Positions 37,693-50,481 of a DNA stretch of 64,000 nt are shown here, piece after piece. The first letter of the stretch is position 1; every line of letters starts with the position of its first letter. The DNA is from Atrichornis clamosus (taxonomy: Eukaryota > Chordata > Aves > Passeriformes > Menuridae). The notes below the pieces were generated by a model. That model did not search any database. It was not told the DNA's origin and saw only the letters and a program-made list of their open reading frames with translations. The position numbers and the translations under genes were made by a program. The stretch spans positions 62,001-126,000 of the forward strand of contig WBMZ01012061.1 of the NCBI GenBank assembly GCA_013400975.1, in the 5' to 3' direction.

Positions 37693-39836
37693 AGAGAAAA
37701 ATAAAAACAAAAAAAAAAAAGGAGGCTATGACGAGAGAAGGAAAAGCAACTTAATTAAACAATGACTTCTCCTTACTGTTAATACTTTTCACACAGAACT
37801 CTTGCAAAGGAAAACCTCAATAACATTAAATCTGCTACTATCATCTTTAATTTTTATTTCAATCAGAGTTTTCTCAGCCCTGATGTGCTTCTGTGTATTT
37901 GTTGCTTATCAGTATGCTATGAGAACAATGCATGAGAATATTGTATTTGACAATACTGCCACCTGGGCTGCATCTGTAGTAGTAAATAAAACTGTGCCAG
38001 GACAAGGCCCAACAAATAGAAATTTGATTTTTTGTAATGCTGGTCAGACAGGTCCCTGTCTTAGTTTTAAACTTGGCCAACTAATTTTCACTGTCACAAA
38101 TAATTCCTAGGCTTTACTAGGGAATTAGCATGGGCAAAGGACCATTCCCCATCACAGTTTGGATGGAGCCAACCTGTTCTTGAAGTTATGGCTAGAGCTT
38201 GCCATTTGGCCTTATGGCCAGAGAAGGAGCCTTCACCATGCCTCATTTACTGTAGAGATGTAGTAATAACTGGCTGTAACATCTTGAGGATTGCGTGAGG
38301 AAAGGAGTAGGTTTGCCAGAAGTGTTTTTAGCCTCTTGGGGAAGGTCCAAACCAATCCAAGTAACTGTCCCCCAGGAGGGGTGATGAGTCCATAACATCT
38401 CCCAGGCATGCAGGCATTTGGTTGCTTCCCTGAGGTCAGGACCAGTCTTGTGACAGTTCTCAGTTCTCTGTGTTCACAACATGCACTGAGCAGACTGGGA
38501 ATATCTTAGACTGGGGTAAAGGCCACCTGCAAGGAATGCTTTGACTGCATAGCAGGCTAGTGCATTTGAGGTACAGGAGATCTCTCTTCTGAATCTCTAA
38601 GTTTCCCTAGTCTGGGAGAGGTGATTTTGTCTTCTCAGGTCATGGAGTGATACGGTGAGTGTCCCATATTCATCCTCCGGACACATTCTATCATCTGTCA
38701 TTATGTGATCAAATGAAATTACAGCTGCAGTTTAATTCAGACATTCCTAGGCCGCTGTTTTCTTTCATCTGTTGTCAGACAACATACAAGGCACTATATA
38801 AGAACTAAAAAACAATAGCAACCATAGGGAGCTTGCAGGCTAAAAGAAAAGCACACAGAAAAAATTGATGTGAGGTCCAGAGCAGGGCAATAATAAATAA
38901 ATTATCATCCAATGAACTAAGAAGTTCAATATATGTTCTAGTTCAGTCTTACTCTCATATTGTGACAGAGAAGGCAGTTAATTGATTATAAGTCTTGCTG
39001 ATGTGAACCTTTGCTATGTGAGCAACAAGTCCGCTGACACTGGGGCCTATTTTGTGGATGGATAGGTTATAGTAGAAGTACAATTAGAAGTTGGAAACAG
39101 CATGCCTGGTTACTAAGGGTAGAATAAATGCATAAAAAATGAGGGCCAGCATAGAGGCAAGACTTTGTAGGTGAAGAAAGAGATTTTAAACTGATAGATC
39201 CGGTTCAAAGAGTAGATTGAGAGGTTAAAATAGATACCAAAATCTGAAGAATGGGCAAAGTGATTACTCATCCCTGCCACAGCGCAAACTCTTGCCCAGA
39301 TTTGGCCCACGCCAGCCAGTGCTTCCCTAGAGAATGTCTCCCTAGCAGGGTTTGGAATAGCACAAGCTGGGGCACACTCCTGACAGACATCCAGCCTGTT
39401 CTGGGGACAAAAGCAGTGCCATGCCAGCTTGATCTTGGTCTCTGGTCTGTGTCATTTCCCACTGCACTTGTAGTGGCTGCAGAGCTGAATGAGCTGTCTG
39501 GATCTGTCAGGCTGGTTCCAACTCAGCAATATTTTCTGACATTTCCAAGCTTAAGACTGGAGAAGTTCAGCTGCAAAAGGTTCCTATCACAGTTCTGAGT
39601 GTCATCTGTGCAGTGTTGCACTAGAATGCATGACAAATACATCACATTTTTTAAAAAGAAAATTAGATACTACATGTAAGTGATAGTTTGTGCTCTCCTA
39701 GTTATGCAGATCACAGCATCATTTTAGTATACATTCAGCTTTCGCAAAAGCAGATATCTCTGCACTTTTAGAGCCTTTTATTTTTTGTCACTATTTTGAG
39801 CCTTATTGAGAGTGAAAATTTTTCCCACTATGTTTT

Positions 39837-39848
39837 AGTTTCAGTTTC
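39837..39848 (-). promoter_or_regulatory. ISRE-like motif, minus strand
   Basis: AGTTTCAGTTTC is the exact reverse complement of GAAACTGAAACT, the third copy within 10 kb. It may be chance; no nearby promoter is recognised. Confidence 0.25.
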
Positions 39849-42699
39849 AGAGCAAGAGTCTTTGAGGCAGTAATTTGTATATTGATAAGTGTCTCTTGTC
39901 TGTGAACTGTGTGTTCCATACACTGTTTAAAAACTTATATTGTAAATCATACTTTTTGCATAATCTCATCTTTGTTTGCAATTCATTGCCCGTTGAAGCA
40001 TTCCATGCTAAGAGCACCATTCTCTTCTATGTCCACTAGTGTAGAACGTTCTACCAACAGGTAGTAAAAGGCAAGCTGAGATACTATGGATCTATGAGGT
40101 AGAGAAGGTGAATGGCATAAAATGAATGCACACATTCTCCAATACTTGTGTTTCAGCATGAGTGAGAATTCTGTGATAATCTGCCTGACTTCATATCTAT
40201 GAGATACGAAGATTGCTGCTGTGTTCATGTATGAAGGCCATGCTTTCCATTTCCATGGTCAATAATAAGAATGGTAATTTCTAGGAGAAATTTTAACTGA
40301 AGAAACAAAGATCAATCTGTTGCTAAAGGAATAATATGAGTTTGAAGTACAGTTCAACCTCATACAAAGGTTATCTTTGTAATACTGCAAGAGCCACTGA
40401 GACTTTAGACATAAGTGCAGAACACAAAAATTTAATCTCTTCAATGGCTGAACTGACAATAGCCTTTTGAAAAGACAATATAAATAATGAACTAGCGATG
40501 TGAATAGGTATAGTGAGAAAATAGAAAGAAATAAGAAGTCCTCATACATAGGAAGTAAACTAATCTACTCATACCCCTCAAACAGATTCATAAACCTAAG
40601 GGAATCACAAAGGAATTCTAAGTTCCTTTGAAACATTTGCAATTGACCCTATTCAAAACAATGCAGCTTTTCTGCAGGAAAGACATTTTATCTCTGTGTG
40701 CTCTCCATAGCCTCTTCCAGACAACAGGCTCACTGACACTGACAAATGTATTCATGTAGTATAGCTACAAGAAAGAAATTAGTTCTAATCCTAATTCTAA
40801 TGGAAAATTGAGACAGAAAGAGATTAACCAGATTGTCCAAATTTGCACAGGAATGCTTACAGAAAAGGAAAAATCTAACTTATGGGTCTTGTTGCATGAG
40901 CTTTCCCTTGATTTTGAAAAGGATTTTTTTTTCTTTTTTTTTTTCTCAAACACCTCAGACCCACATATGTTTAGTCTTGTTTAGCCTACTCCTAATATTT
41001 TAGTGTAGTTTTGGGCAGACTTGTTATATGATGCTGATTTCTTGCAAGGAAAAAATAATGTTATGCCTTCATTCTGTAAGTGTTTCTGAATATATGTACA
41101 TGGTAGACCTTTGGAATAAATTAATTGCTTTTCCAAAAATATAAAACTGCTTTCTTTATTTTGAAGCTAGCAGTAAGATCTCCTAGTGACTTACAAGAAT
41201 GTAAAGGAACCTTCAGAATATTTTTGTTATAACTTTCATTTGATTCCTTTCTCCTGTGCAGCCACATTAGAGGACAAGCATATGAGTTATACAATATAGG
41301 CACATCATGTGAGCAAAATCTCCATGGAAACTGCCTAATTTGTGCTTTTATTTAATTAGAGTTGTCCATTACCTCTCCAAATGAAGTTTAATTTAAATTC
41401 ATATGCCAGTCATTTTTTAAATTGTGTATGACTTTTCATCCATCACTTACTGAGATCTCTTGCAGACTGTATTTTAGCAGACTGAGTTTATTTAACAATT
41501 GAGTTTATAAACAAGATGTTTATTTGACAGCTCAGTTTATCCAAGATTCTTAACATCCTTGGAACTAATTTTCTATGCAGTATCTGTGCTATACAACTCA
41601 TTGTTATCAATTAGATATTCTTAACCTCGGGAATTGTCAAAGCCTCAGAACAATTGCTTGAGAGATCCACATGAGTGTATTCACTTATTTTGCTTGCTGT
41701 GAGATAATTGGGAAAAAATCGGAGTACAAATAAAAAGTGTAACCAAGACCAAGAAATATACAAAATGCATGTGTTTGTTAAATGGAGCATTGAAACAGGC
41801 AAAACAGGGTGTCTGTTGTAAGCTGCACCACAAAAAGCAGCTGGTCTGATACAGACATTGAGGTACTCTTAAGAAAAGTCTAAGCTGGTTCAACCTTATG
41901 GGAATGTCTGCCTGAGGATATCATAACATGAACTGATGTGAGTTACTTGGAAGTCATCAGTCCTCAGTTGTGCACCAGAAAAACATGGTCTGCAATACCT
42001 GATTTCATCTTTCCTTCAAGAGCTGCTGGTTGAACATACAGTGAGAGGCTATGGAGTACTCCATTTTTTCCCATTCTTCTGAGGTGCCTGTGTTTGTAAC
42101 ACACACAGATGGTAAGGAAGAGGACACTCAAACGGTGTGTACACTCGAAAATTTCCACTCAGCTGAGACACCAGCAAATATGGAGAATAGGGGGAAAACG
42201 TAAAAAAGCATTAAAGACATAGCACTGAGTAAATACATGAAACACATTACTGAGATATTTTATATCCCCGTCTGTGTACTCTGAAGCCTGTCTTGCATCT
42301 CATGGAATTGTTACTGACCCAGTTTTCCATAGGTAGCTCCATTACAGAACTACCTAGACTAGGTGCCTGGTCCAAAATTATTCTGTATGCATGCATGACA
42401 AGAGGGCAGTGCAGAGGCAACGAACTGCTGTTCTGAAAGGGGTGTAAGCAGGGTAGCTCAGAGCTGCACTCAGGCCATTCAGGCTGTTTCTGCATTCATA
42501 GAGCATGTCACTCGAGTTTAAATACTTTTTCAGAATTATAGAAGTTATCTCTGGCACAAAAGTAAATGTTATTGATAGGAGAAAGTCACCATCACAGCGT
42601 TATCAGAGTCCACAATGGCAGAATTGAAATGGCTTTGTGTGAAAGGTGATAAAAGTGACCTGAGAATCATGTGTGGGAAGTGCTAAAGGTGCAACTGCA

Positions 42700-43170
42700 G
42701 GACCAGCAATAAGGATTCTTCTAGAATAATTACATGAAGGCTAAAAGGCAATACAATTCAATGTGACTAATAAAAGCTGAAAAGAATAATGTAAAAGATG
42801 TTATAAAAAAGGTATTTATGAATATTATAACACTAGTGATTTGAAAATGTCTAGCAAAATTAAAATAATAATATTCATAATACTAATAGAAGAACACCCT
42901 AGAACAACTGGCAAAGGGATAGATACTGCAGATAATAGCAGCTCAGCAGCTTCATGTTAACAGAGATACTGAATGGTAATAGGCCTCACTGAGTGGATTT
43001 AAAAACTAGTGGAGAGTTATGTCTGGATATAGAAAAATAGCAGAGTTATTAAACAGCTACTTTGTTTCTGTCTTTTCAGAAGAAGAGGGTGGCGATCTGC
43101 TCAAGTCGAGCTTCAGTTTTCCAGGGACGCCAGAGGAGGAGCTAGGTACAGATACCATCTCTCAGATAAC
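42700..43170 (+). mobile_element. CR1-like LINE reverse-transcriptase ORF fragment, degenerate
   Basis: In the + frame from 43019 the translation runs KIAELLNSYFVSVFSEEEGG, which resembles the segment of CR1-type ORF2 between the endonuclease and the reverse transcriptase (pattern AELLNxYFxSVF). Upstream, 42780-43015 has the A-rich look of the preceding ORF2 part but is too decayed to translate. The frame stays open into the following GC-rich block, so the 182-codon open frame (43019-43567) is a chimera of LINE remnant and unrelated sequence, not a gene. The left limit is a guess. Confidence 0.55.
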
Positions 43171-43189
43171 TGGTACTGCTTGTGCATCC

Positions 43190-43284
43190 CGAGGCTGGGC
43201 ACAGCCGCGGGGCTGGGGCAGCAGGGGCTGCTCCGGGCACAGCCTCCCTCCCGCCACGGAGCCCACAGCGGGCGCGGCACCACG
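43190..43284. other. CpG-dense GC-rich block
   Basis: Ten CpG dinucleotides occur in 95 bp, in a sequence made almost wholly of G and C, within an otherwise AT-rich, CpG-poor neighbourhood. It lies directly right of the LINE-like fragment. A perfect 6-bp inverted repeat with a 1-base centre (CTGTCA G TGACAG) follows at 43287-43299. I do not recognise the sequence; it may be a small GC-rich insertion or a mini CpG island. Confidence 0.5.
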
Positions 43285-43299
43285 GGCTGTCAGTGACAG

Positions 43300-46200
43300 T
43301 GGCCAAAAACCTCTCAGTCAAATCCTTCTGGGCATTTCTCACCTCTTCTGTCAGGTTAGAGAATGCAAAGTAAGAAAACATCAGATTTGGGTAACACTCA
43401 GGCAACCGGGAATTGAAAAGAAGGTGTTCAAGGAAATTGCCAAGCTTCCTTGTCTTTTTCTCTTTGTCTTACCCCTTAGAGAACATACTTACTGCAGACA
43501 GAGTTGGCAATGTTACCTTTTCAATTTGAAAAAACAACAGAAGAAAGGAGACATCAGAAACTCTTAAAGCTCATGAGTGAAATCTTGATTCTTCTGTCTT
43601 ACAAAGCTAGTACTAAAATGTCCCACTGGCTTCAGTTTTATACATTTAGATTGTGAAAAATTGAGTTTCTGTTCCCGGAATTTCTTATTCAGATTGTCAC
43701 TGTTTTATGTGAAATCCGTAAAAATTTTGATTTATATGCAATTACTTTATGTGGTTATTTTTGGAAGAGAATTATGGGAAGTGGTTTCTATGTGTTTGCT
43801 TGTTAAAGCTCCCTTTATTCAACATGAGCTTACTTACATTTTAGAAGTCAGTGTAATTTTTCTCTTTTGGTGCATATGCTCATGTTAATATATTGCAACA
43901 GTTTATTTTTTATTATTAGAACGTTGTTGTACTCGACAAGAGTATTATAAACTCTCACCCTGACAGTGTTGTTATACACTGCTAGGACAATAAATCATAG
44001 TTCCTATATTAAGGAAAACTACCAAAGCAGTTTGAATAAGGAGCATGAATTCAGACAGAGGTTGTCCTAATGTTTAAATAATCTCTTAGAAGAGGATTTT
44101 CTAAAACAAGTAGTGCTGCCATGCAGTTACACTGAAGTCAGGGAGTTTCATAAATGTTCAATGTAGAAACATCTGTATTGGACTTTTTTGTCCACTTAAT
44201 ACTCCAAAACAAGTGGGGAAAAAAGCTACAGGATAAGTACCAAAGATTGGACAGAAGGATGTGTTAAAGCAAGAAACTGAAGAACCCTCAGACAGTTTCT
44301 GTCTTAATCAAAGTGGTTTAAAAAGGGAAGATATGGTTAAACATGGGGCTTCCTAGGAATCTCGCAAGTGGATCCTGTGGTGGAGTCATGAAATGAGAAG
44401 TCTCTCAGCCTTGGACATTTGGAGCTTTTTCACCCTACTTTCCCATTTCACAGCACACAGGAAGGAGTTGAGATGTCCTGGGTTAGAATTCATCTCATCT
44501 GAGAGTTGGAAAGTATTTCAGATGTAGATGTCTAGGCTGTAGATCTCTGGACTTCCTTTAGAGTCAAGGAAGGGTGATAGATTTTTCTAGGACAGAGCAG
44601 GTTTGGCCTACTTTAGAAACTTTATGTAGAGTGAGATAAATCATGCCTTAGAAGTATGTCAAAATTGTTCTCCTCATTTGTTTGAGAAAGAACTACAGGA
44701 CTTCTGGAGCCAGAGTAAATGATGTATAAGTCATTATATTAAATGTCAGGTGCTATAGGAGCAAGGACCCTCTTATGAAATAGGTAATCAGAGATTAACA
44801 CAAAGATATGTTCTAACTGATCAATCATCCAGCACCCTGACTAGGAAGAAGATGGGGGATTAGTCAGAAATGAGAAACAGGAAAGTAAAACAACAACAAA
44901 TCACAACTAGACTACAAAGAAATTAAGCTGCTTTCAAAATTTTTGGCTATTTATTGCCAAATGACTGAAAAAAAAATGCCAAAAGCAAGATCTTTCCAAA
45001 GATCTGTCCTTGCTCCTAAATTATGTGTCAGTAGTAGAGTCCTCTGAAAGTAAGTATCATAGAGTGCTAGATAATGCATGGGAAGAAGTGGGTGTCTTTA
45101 ATGTTTTCAGAAGAAAATCCTGTCCTGAATAAAGCACCAAACTGTAAGTGGTCAAAATAAGTGGACTGGATACCATCAGTAATGTAAAAACATATGATGT
45201 CCCATTCTCCCAAATTACAGCTCTGCTAATGTGCTACACCTCTCCAGATGGATGGAACATATCTGTCTGTCTTTCTGTCTTTGCACTGGTGTTGTGCTCT
45301 GTCACTAGAAGATTTGCATTCAAATCAATTAACTGTATAAAACATAAACAAAAAAGCTGCAAACTATTAGATCTTCCCCAGTCTTCACTTTTTCTTGCTG
45401 TTGCACATGTACAAATTTAAATATTCATTGGAGAGAAATCTGATTCTGGGTGGATACTCTAATCACTGGACTATGGAAATGGGCTCACTTCTTTTCTGTA
45501 TATACAAAACCCAATGACTGTGTCATTATTTTGTATGAACAGCCTTAATCTGATGTACTGCTAGAGACCTTCATTCCCTAAGAAAACACGGAAAGGGCTT
45601 TCCTTAAGAAGTAAAATAATTGCCCCAAGTCAAGGTATTCTTTGAGGTAGCTCTAACTGCAGGGCTATTCATTTTTCTAGATTCTCAATGTCCCAAGGAG
45701 CTTCAAATTACAATCTCTTCGGTACTGAAAGATCTCTGGCTCCAGGCCCTTATTTGTAAAATGGGTTTAGTATTTCCTAGTGAGGTTTTGGGGCTTTGGT
45801 GGGGATTAATTAATGTTTGCACAGTATCTCACCAGAGTGCAAGTGCTGAATAGTCATTAAATAATACTATTAATAAAATGATCCACTGCCTTAATTGGAA
45901 AAAAGTATCAAGGGATAGGACTGATCTCAACTCTTTTGCACTATTGATTCTGTAAAAGACCTCATTAGTTAAAAGAGGCAGATGCAATGGATTCCTTCAA
46001 AAAAAAGCTTATCCAAGCATTCATAGTCTCTTCTTGAGAACAATATTTCATAACTTTTCCATTAACGCTTATTTGCTAACAGAGTTCAGGGTGATAAGCA
46101 TTATTATTACAAGATTCACACTCCAAAAATTCCTATTCTTTTCGCTAGAAATATCTCAAATAAACAACCTGTTTAACCAAATAAGCAGATAAAGGTAGCA

Positions 46201-49200
46201 GGACATGGTGGTGGAAGCAAGGGAACTGACATGCGTGATCTCAAGCAGCTCACTCTAAGTCTCATGGAAACTGGAGTTCCTCCAATTCCAAGCTTTCTTA
46301 TAACTGATGCTTATATTATCTAAACAGTGTTAATGTATTAGAAAATAAACATTTCATGAAAATACTCTTTCTTATGCTATCTGAAAATTTCTCACAGTCT
46401 TATTTACTTTCGGCATGTAAAGGGTAAGGCAACATTTTGCTCTAGGTGTCAAAAGCAAGTAGTGAAATCTTAACAAGAGACACAGAAAAAAGCCATGCTT
46501 GAATGGCATTTAAATAGTTAAAGAAATGTGAATAGGGAAGATGGGATGAACTTCTCTTTAAATATAGATTTTAATAGGTGGTATATGCACAGAGTAAAGA
46601 GAGGAAAATAGTTATTGAAAAATTATTTTAAGTCTTTTTTGTAGGTAAGGAAAACATTTATTTTACAGAAGTTTTACAGTCAGAAGCTTCTAATGTCAAG
46701 CAAAGAAAGAGAACTTGCACTAAAGGCTCTTTGTTTTGGTAAATTGCTGTTTTCTCTTCAAGAATGGATATTGAGTTGATGTTAAGAAAAAGGTTGAACC
46801 CTCTAAGACAGGTTGCAGTTACTAATAATGCTCTTAACCTGCCCCAATTGCAAAGTAAACTGTAAGGGAGTTTAAGGGCAGGTTACGAAAATGTATTTTT
46901 ATTTCACAGTTGATGCAGTCGTGCTTTTGATTAATTGGTAAGGTTCAAGTGTCAGACATTAACTCATGGTTATTCAATCACTGTTGATTGCATGATCATG
47001 CCTTTATGACCTTATGTGTTGGAAGGAAGAAAGGATGTAGCCGTTCTTGAAATAAAAACATGAATAAAGGCCGGACTTTCCAGTCTGGCTGTCCTTCTAC
47101 CATATTATCCCTCCTTAGTGCAGTCAGTGTCTGAACACTCTGCACTTTTCTAGGGTTTTAGCTTCATGTACCAGGCACAACAGGAAATTTTCCCATGGAC
47201 AGAGAAGGGGTTGTCAGTGAGCTCTTGACTCTCTTCTGTGCCACATTCATGTCTTAGTGCACCTCTCCCCAGAGCATCCAGGGATAGCGAAACATCTACA
47301 GACTTTGACTGGAGCTGGTGGGACTTCAGTCAGACACAGGGCTTGGCCACACAGAGTAACTGCCACAGTGACATCCAGCCCAGTAAGCCAGCACAGTAAC
47401 AAACACTCTATTTTAAATTCTTAGATGGCATTTATCCCATAGCCTGAATGTTTCCCTGGTTTCTAACACTAACCCTCAGAGGCACAGAGTTTTATTCTAG
47501 TCCTCTGAGGAACTGAAGTAGGGTGTCTACAAGAGACATCCACAAAGATTCACTGCAAGCCAGTGAGGCAAGGCCAAGCATCTCCATGGCGACTGACACC
47601 CCTTCCCATGACTTTGTCCTGAACCACACAAATAATTCATGGCTGGACAGAAAACCTGACTGCAGATTTCCCAAGTTAATCCTCTAAGCACAGGGCTATC
47701 TTTCTGTCACATAATAAAAATATGTAGCCAGGTGCTTTGTTATGACCACATAAAAGTCTTCTAAATTTATAAGATATTTTAAATATAAGGTGCCCTGGTA
47801 TGACTCCGTGTTACCCTATTATTTGCTTAGTGTGACTAGATGAACAGATACTGAAAAAAATAGCCTTTTTTATTACTCTTATTCAATCGTATCTTGAAAT
47901 AATTCCACTTCATATCCTTCGTTTTTCTGTACCCAGAAACTCTAGTGTAGAAGCTTATTGATGTGATGAGCAAGACCATAGAAAATGTTAATGAAAAAAT
48001 AGGAAATTATTTTCAGAAAATAAATTTTGAATTTTAAAGTCCTTTTAGTTATGCTTGAGAACTTATTCTGTAAATTACTTTCAGTCATAGAACAAAATCA
48101 TATCATATGGCCTGAACATCATATAAAAACATGCTAACTGTCCGGTGTCTTAATTATAGGCTGTTGGCAACAAATGCTTACTAACAATCTGCAGATCAGA
48201 AACTATTTGTAAGAATTAAGTACCTCATAATATCAAATAACTCTGCAAAAATCCCATTAGCCCAAGGTCAATTCACAAACAGGAGAAGATATTTGTAAGG
48301 ATGTAAGATTAATCAAATAGGATATTTGTTATGAATTATTCATCCATTTCTACTACAGAATACAAAGGGATTTATGCATTCATAAACAAAAATTTCTGTT
48401 CTAAATGATTTCACATGTGTGATGTTAGCAAAGAAGGGAGATTTTTCTCTCCCTCATGCCCTGCTGGCCTCTGTAACACCTGGGTGCCTACCTGACACAC
48501 AACATTTACTTTCCCATAAAGAGTGTGATGGCTGCAAGGAGATGAAATGAGAGACTGACTCATCTGACTGCTTTGCCACACCTGCCTTCCTCAATGAGTG
48601 TCTTCACTGGATTGTTCCTTTTCAAAAGGATAAAACATGCAGCCTTTTAAATGTATTCCCATGATGAGCAGCTTAAATGATCCATTTCCCCAGAAAAAAA
48701 AGTTATCACCACATCCATTATGGGCTGCTTAGGCTCTGTCGGGAGTGGGACACTTTATTGGCACAGTGAGGGTGGTGGAGATACTTCCAGCATGGAGGTA
48801 AATGGCTGCAGTTTTCTGTCACGGTGCTGGCCACATAGGCCACTGTCTTCCTAAGGGGATTTGCACTAGTATAAGCAGTGCAGCAGGATAAACACCAGCA
48901 AATATTGCTAACACAGCCCTGGGTTCTGCTGGTGAGTTCAGTTGTCACCTTTCATTGTGCAACTTCATTTGTTTTTTTCATCTTTTTCATCATTTCTCCT
49001 CATAAGAGAACAGACAGCAGCATATTAAGATGCCCTGTCTCAAACTTGCCCAGGGTGGGGGGACTTACACCACCACCTCATCTCAGGAACAGGAGTCACA
49101 GTTTGACCCTTCACTGCCACATGGAAAATTTGGACACTAGTGCTTGTGGGGAAAGGCAGTTGTTTGCAATGTTTGTCACAGACCCAAAACAGAGCTCAGC

Positions 49201-50476
49201 CAGGCAGAAGAGAGGCAGCACCCTGATTTGAAAAATTCCCAATCTGGAAGTTATGTAAAGAGGAAGATTGTCTGCCTGTTGCTATGGCAACAGGTTTAAA
49301 AGGGAACTTGTCACCAGGCTGCTATTTCTTCCTGCACCCCATAGGAAAATCAGGATGAGTCGTCCTCCATCTCAGTGGGTTGAACTTAGCAGAAAAGTTC
49401 ACCATACAATGACAAAGCAGCAAGTGGCAGTGCCAAGGGTGTACGCCTGAGAAGATAATGATGAACTCCAAAAAGTAAAATAATTTTTTGGGGTCAGATC
49501 ATGGCTAAAACTTTAAAGTTTTTGGTGAGTCAAAAGTCTGCAAAGAACTGATGCTGAAGCAAAAATCCAGAAAATAAAATCATTTTCTTCAGTTCTGTTA
49601 ATTTAAAAGCTGTATTTAATGTTTAGAAAAAAGAAAAGTAAAGGTGACTTTGAAATAGAATGATATTTTAAATTGAGCAGTCATATGTTCTGTGGCAATA
49701 ATCAATGCTTTTGAGAAATAATGTTTACATTATTTTTTCCCAAAAAAGCACTCAATAAAATAAGCAAAATCTTTTAAATGTATCCATGTTTTCAAGAAAT
49801 AATAAAAGGCAATTTAGAGGGAATATATGGTACATATATCCTCCTTGGATAGAGGAGCTTTTTTTCCTGCAGTCCCCTTAGTATTGCAGGGGATGGAAAA
49901 CTTCCTCCATGATATATCATCATAAAAAATGGACAAATTCAGTAGAATTCCAGAAACACTGAAAGAAAAAAAAAAATCAAGGAATAAGGCAACAAATATC
50001 AGCATTATTTCTTTTGTTTGATTTTTGTTTTAAGAATCAAAGATAGGTATTTCTTATTAGAAAAGAAATCCTGGAGATTTAGTGGTTCCATTCAGCTGAA
50101 TAATTGGTCCAGGTAGTTTGGATCCTCGGGATTAAATCTTGGCCATTGGGCTATCATAGTATTTAAAAATAAAAACAGTTTAACCCTTCCATGCCATCAC
50201 CTTCCTGACTGGGGACCCTTCCAGGTTTCTAACACATTTATTCTAGCTCAGCACAAATTGTGTATTCTGCAAAATAGAGCCCTGATTAGAGATGTTCTAC
50301 CTCAAGCAACACAGGTGTCATAGCTAAAATGACCAAGAACTTTTCTCTGCAAACATTTAAAACTAATCCCAGCCCCATGAAGTTAATGGGAGATTTTGTC
50401 TCTGCCACCAACATGACAAAGACTTCCCTTGTAGGCTCCCTTCCAGAGCTGTGCGTAGATTTCTTTGTATGCCTTT
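43300..50476. other. Non-coding stretch, probable DLGAP2 intron
   Basis: No gene, RNA or transposon is recognised in these 7.2 kb. Open frames are at most 117 codons (48878-49231), with no recognised domain. Confidence 0.6.
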
Positions 50477-50481
50477 GAGCT
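50477..50481. repeat. Left target-site duplication of the solo LTR (GAGCT)
   Basis: GAGCT directly precedes the LTR's TG terminus and is repeated exactly after the CA terminus at 51426-51430. Five bases is the expected duplication length for several avian ERV groups. Confidence 0.85.

Larger units (their letters stand above)
30270..42699. other. Long non-coding stretch, probable DLGAP2 intron
   Basis: No gene is recognised. It includes a poly(T) run at 30340-30354, a polypurine tract at about 34189-34348, a (TG)6 run at 37681-37692 and moderately GC-richer single-copy-looking segments at about 38110-38650 and 39240-39600. A 115-codon open frame in the last one shows no family resemblance. 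Confidence 0.6.

Noticed and set aside
37802..38110. 102-codon plus-strand frame with an N-terminal hydrophobic segment
   Set aside because: Could mimic a signal or membrane protein, but it is a single short frame in AT-rich DNA without homology or promoter evidence.
39251..39598. 115-codon plus-strand open frame in a GC-richer segment
   Set aside because: No recognisable domain, no splice context that I can support, and competing frames on the other strand; treated as chance.
43019..43567. 182-codon plus-strand open frame
   Set aside because: Its first part is a LINE ORF2 remnant and the rest runs through a GC-rich block and unrelated AT-rich sequence; it is a chance fusion, not a gene.
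48878..49231. 117-codon plus-strand open frame with a hydrophobic stretch
   Set aside because: The hydrophobic stretch comes from a T-rich run (TTTTTTTCATCTTTTTCATC type); no family resemblance.
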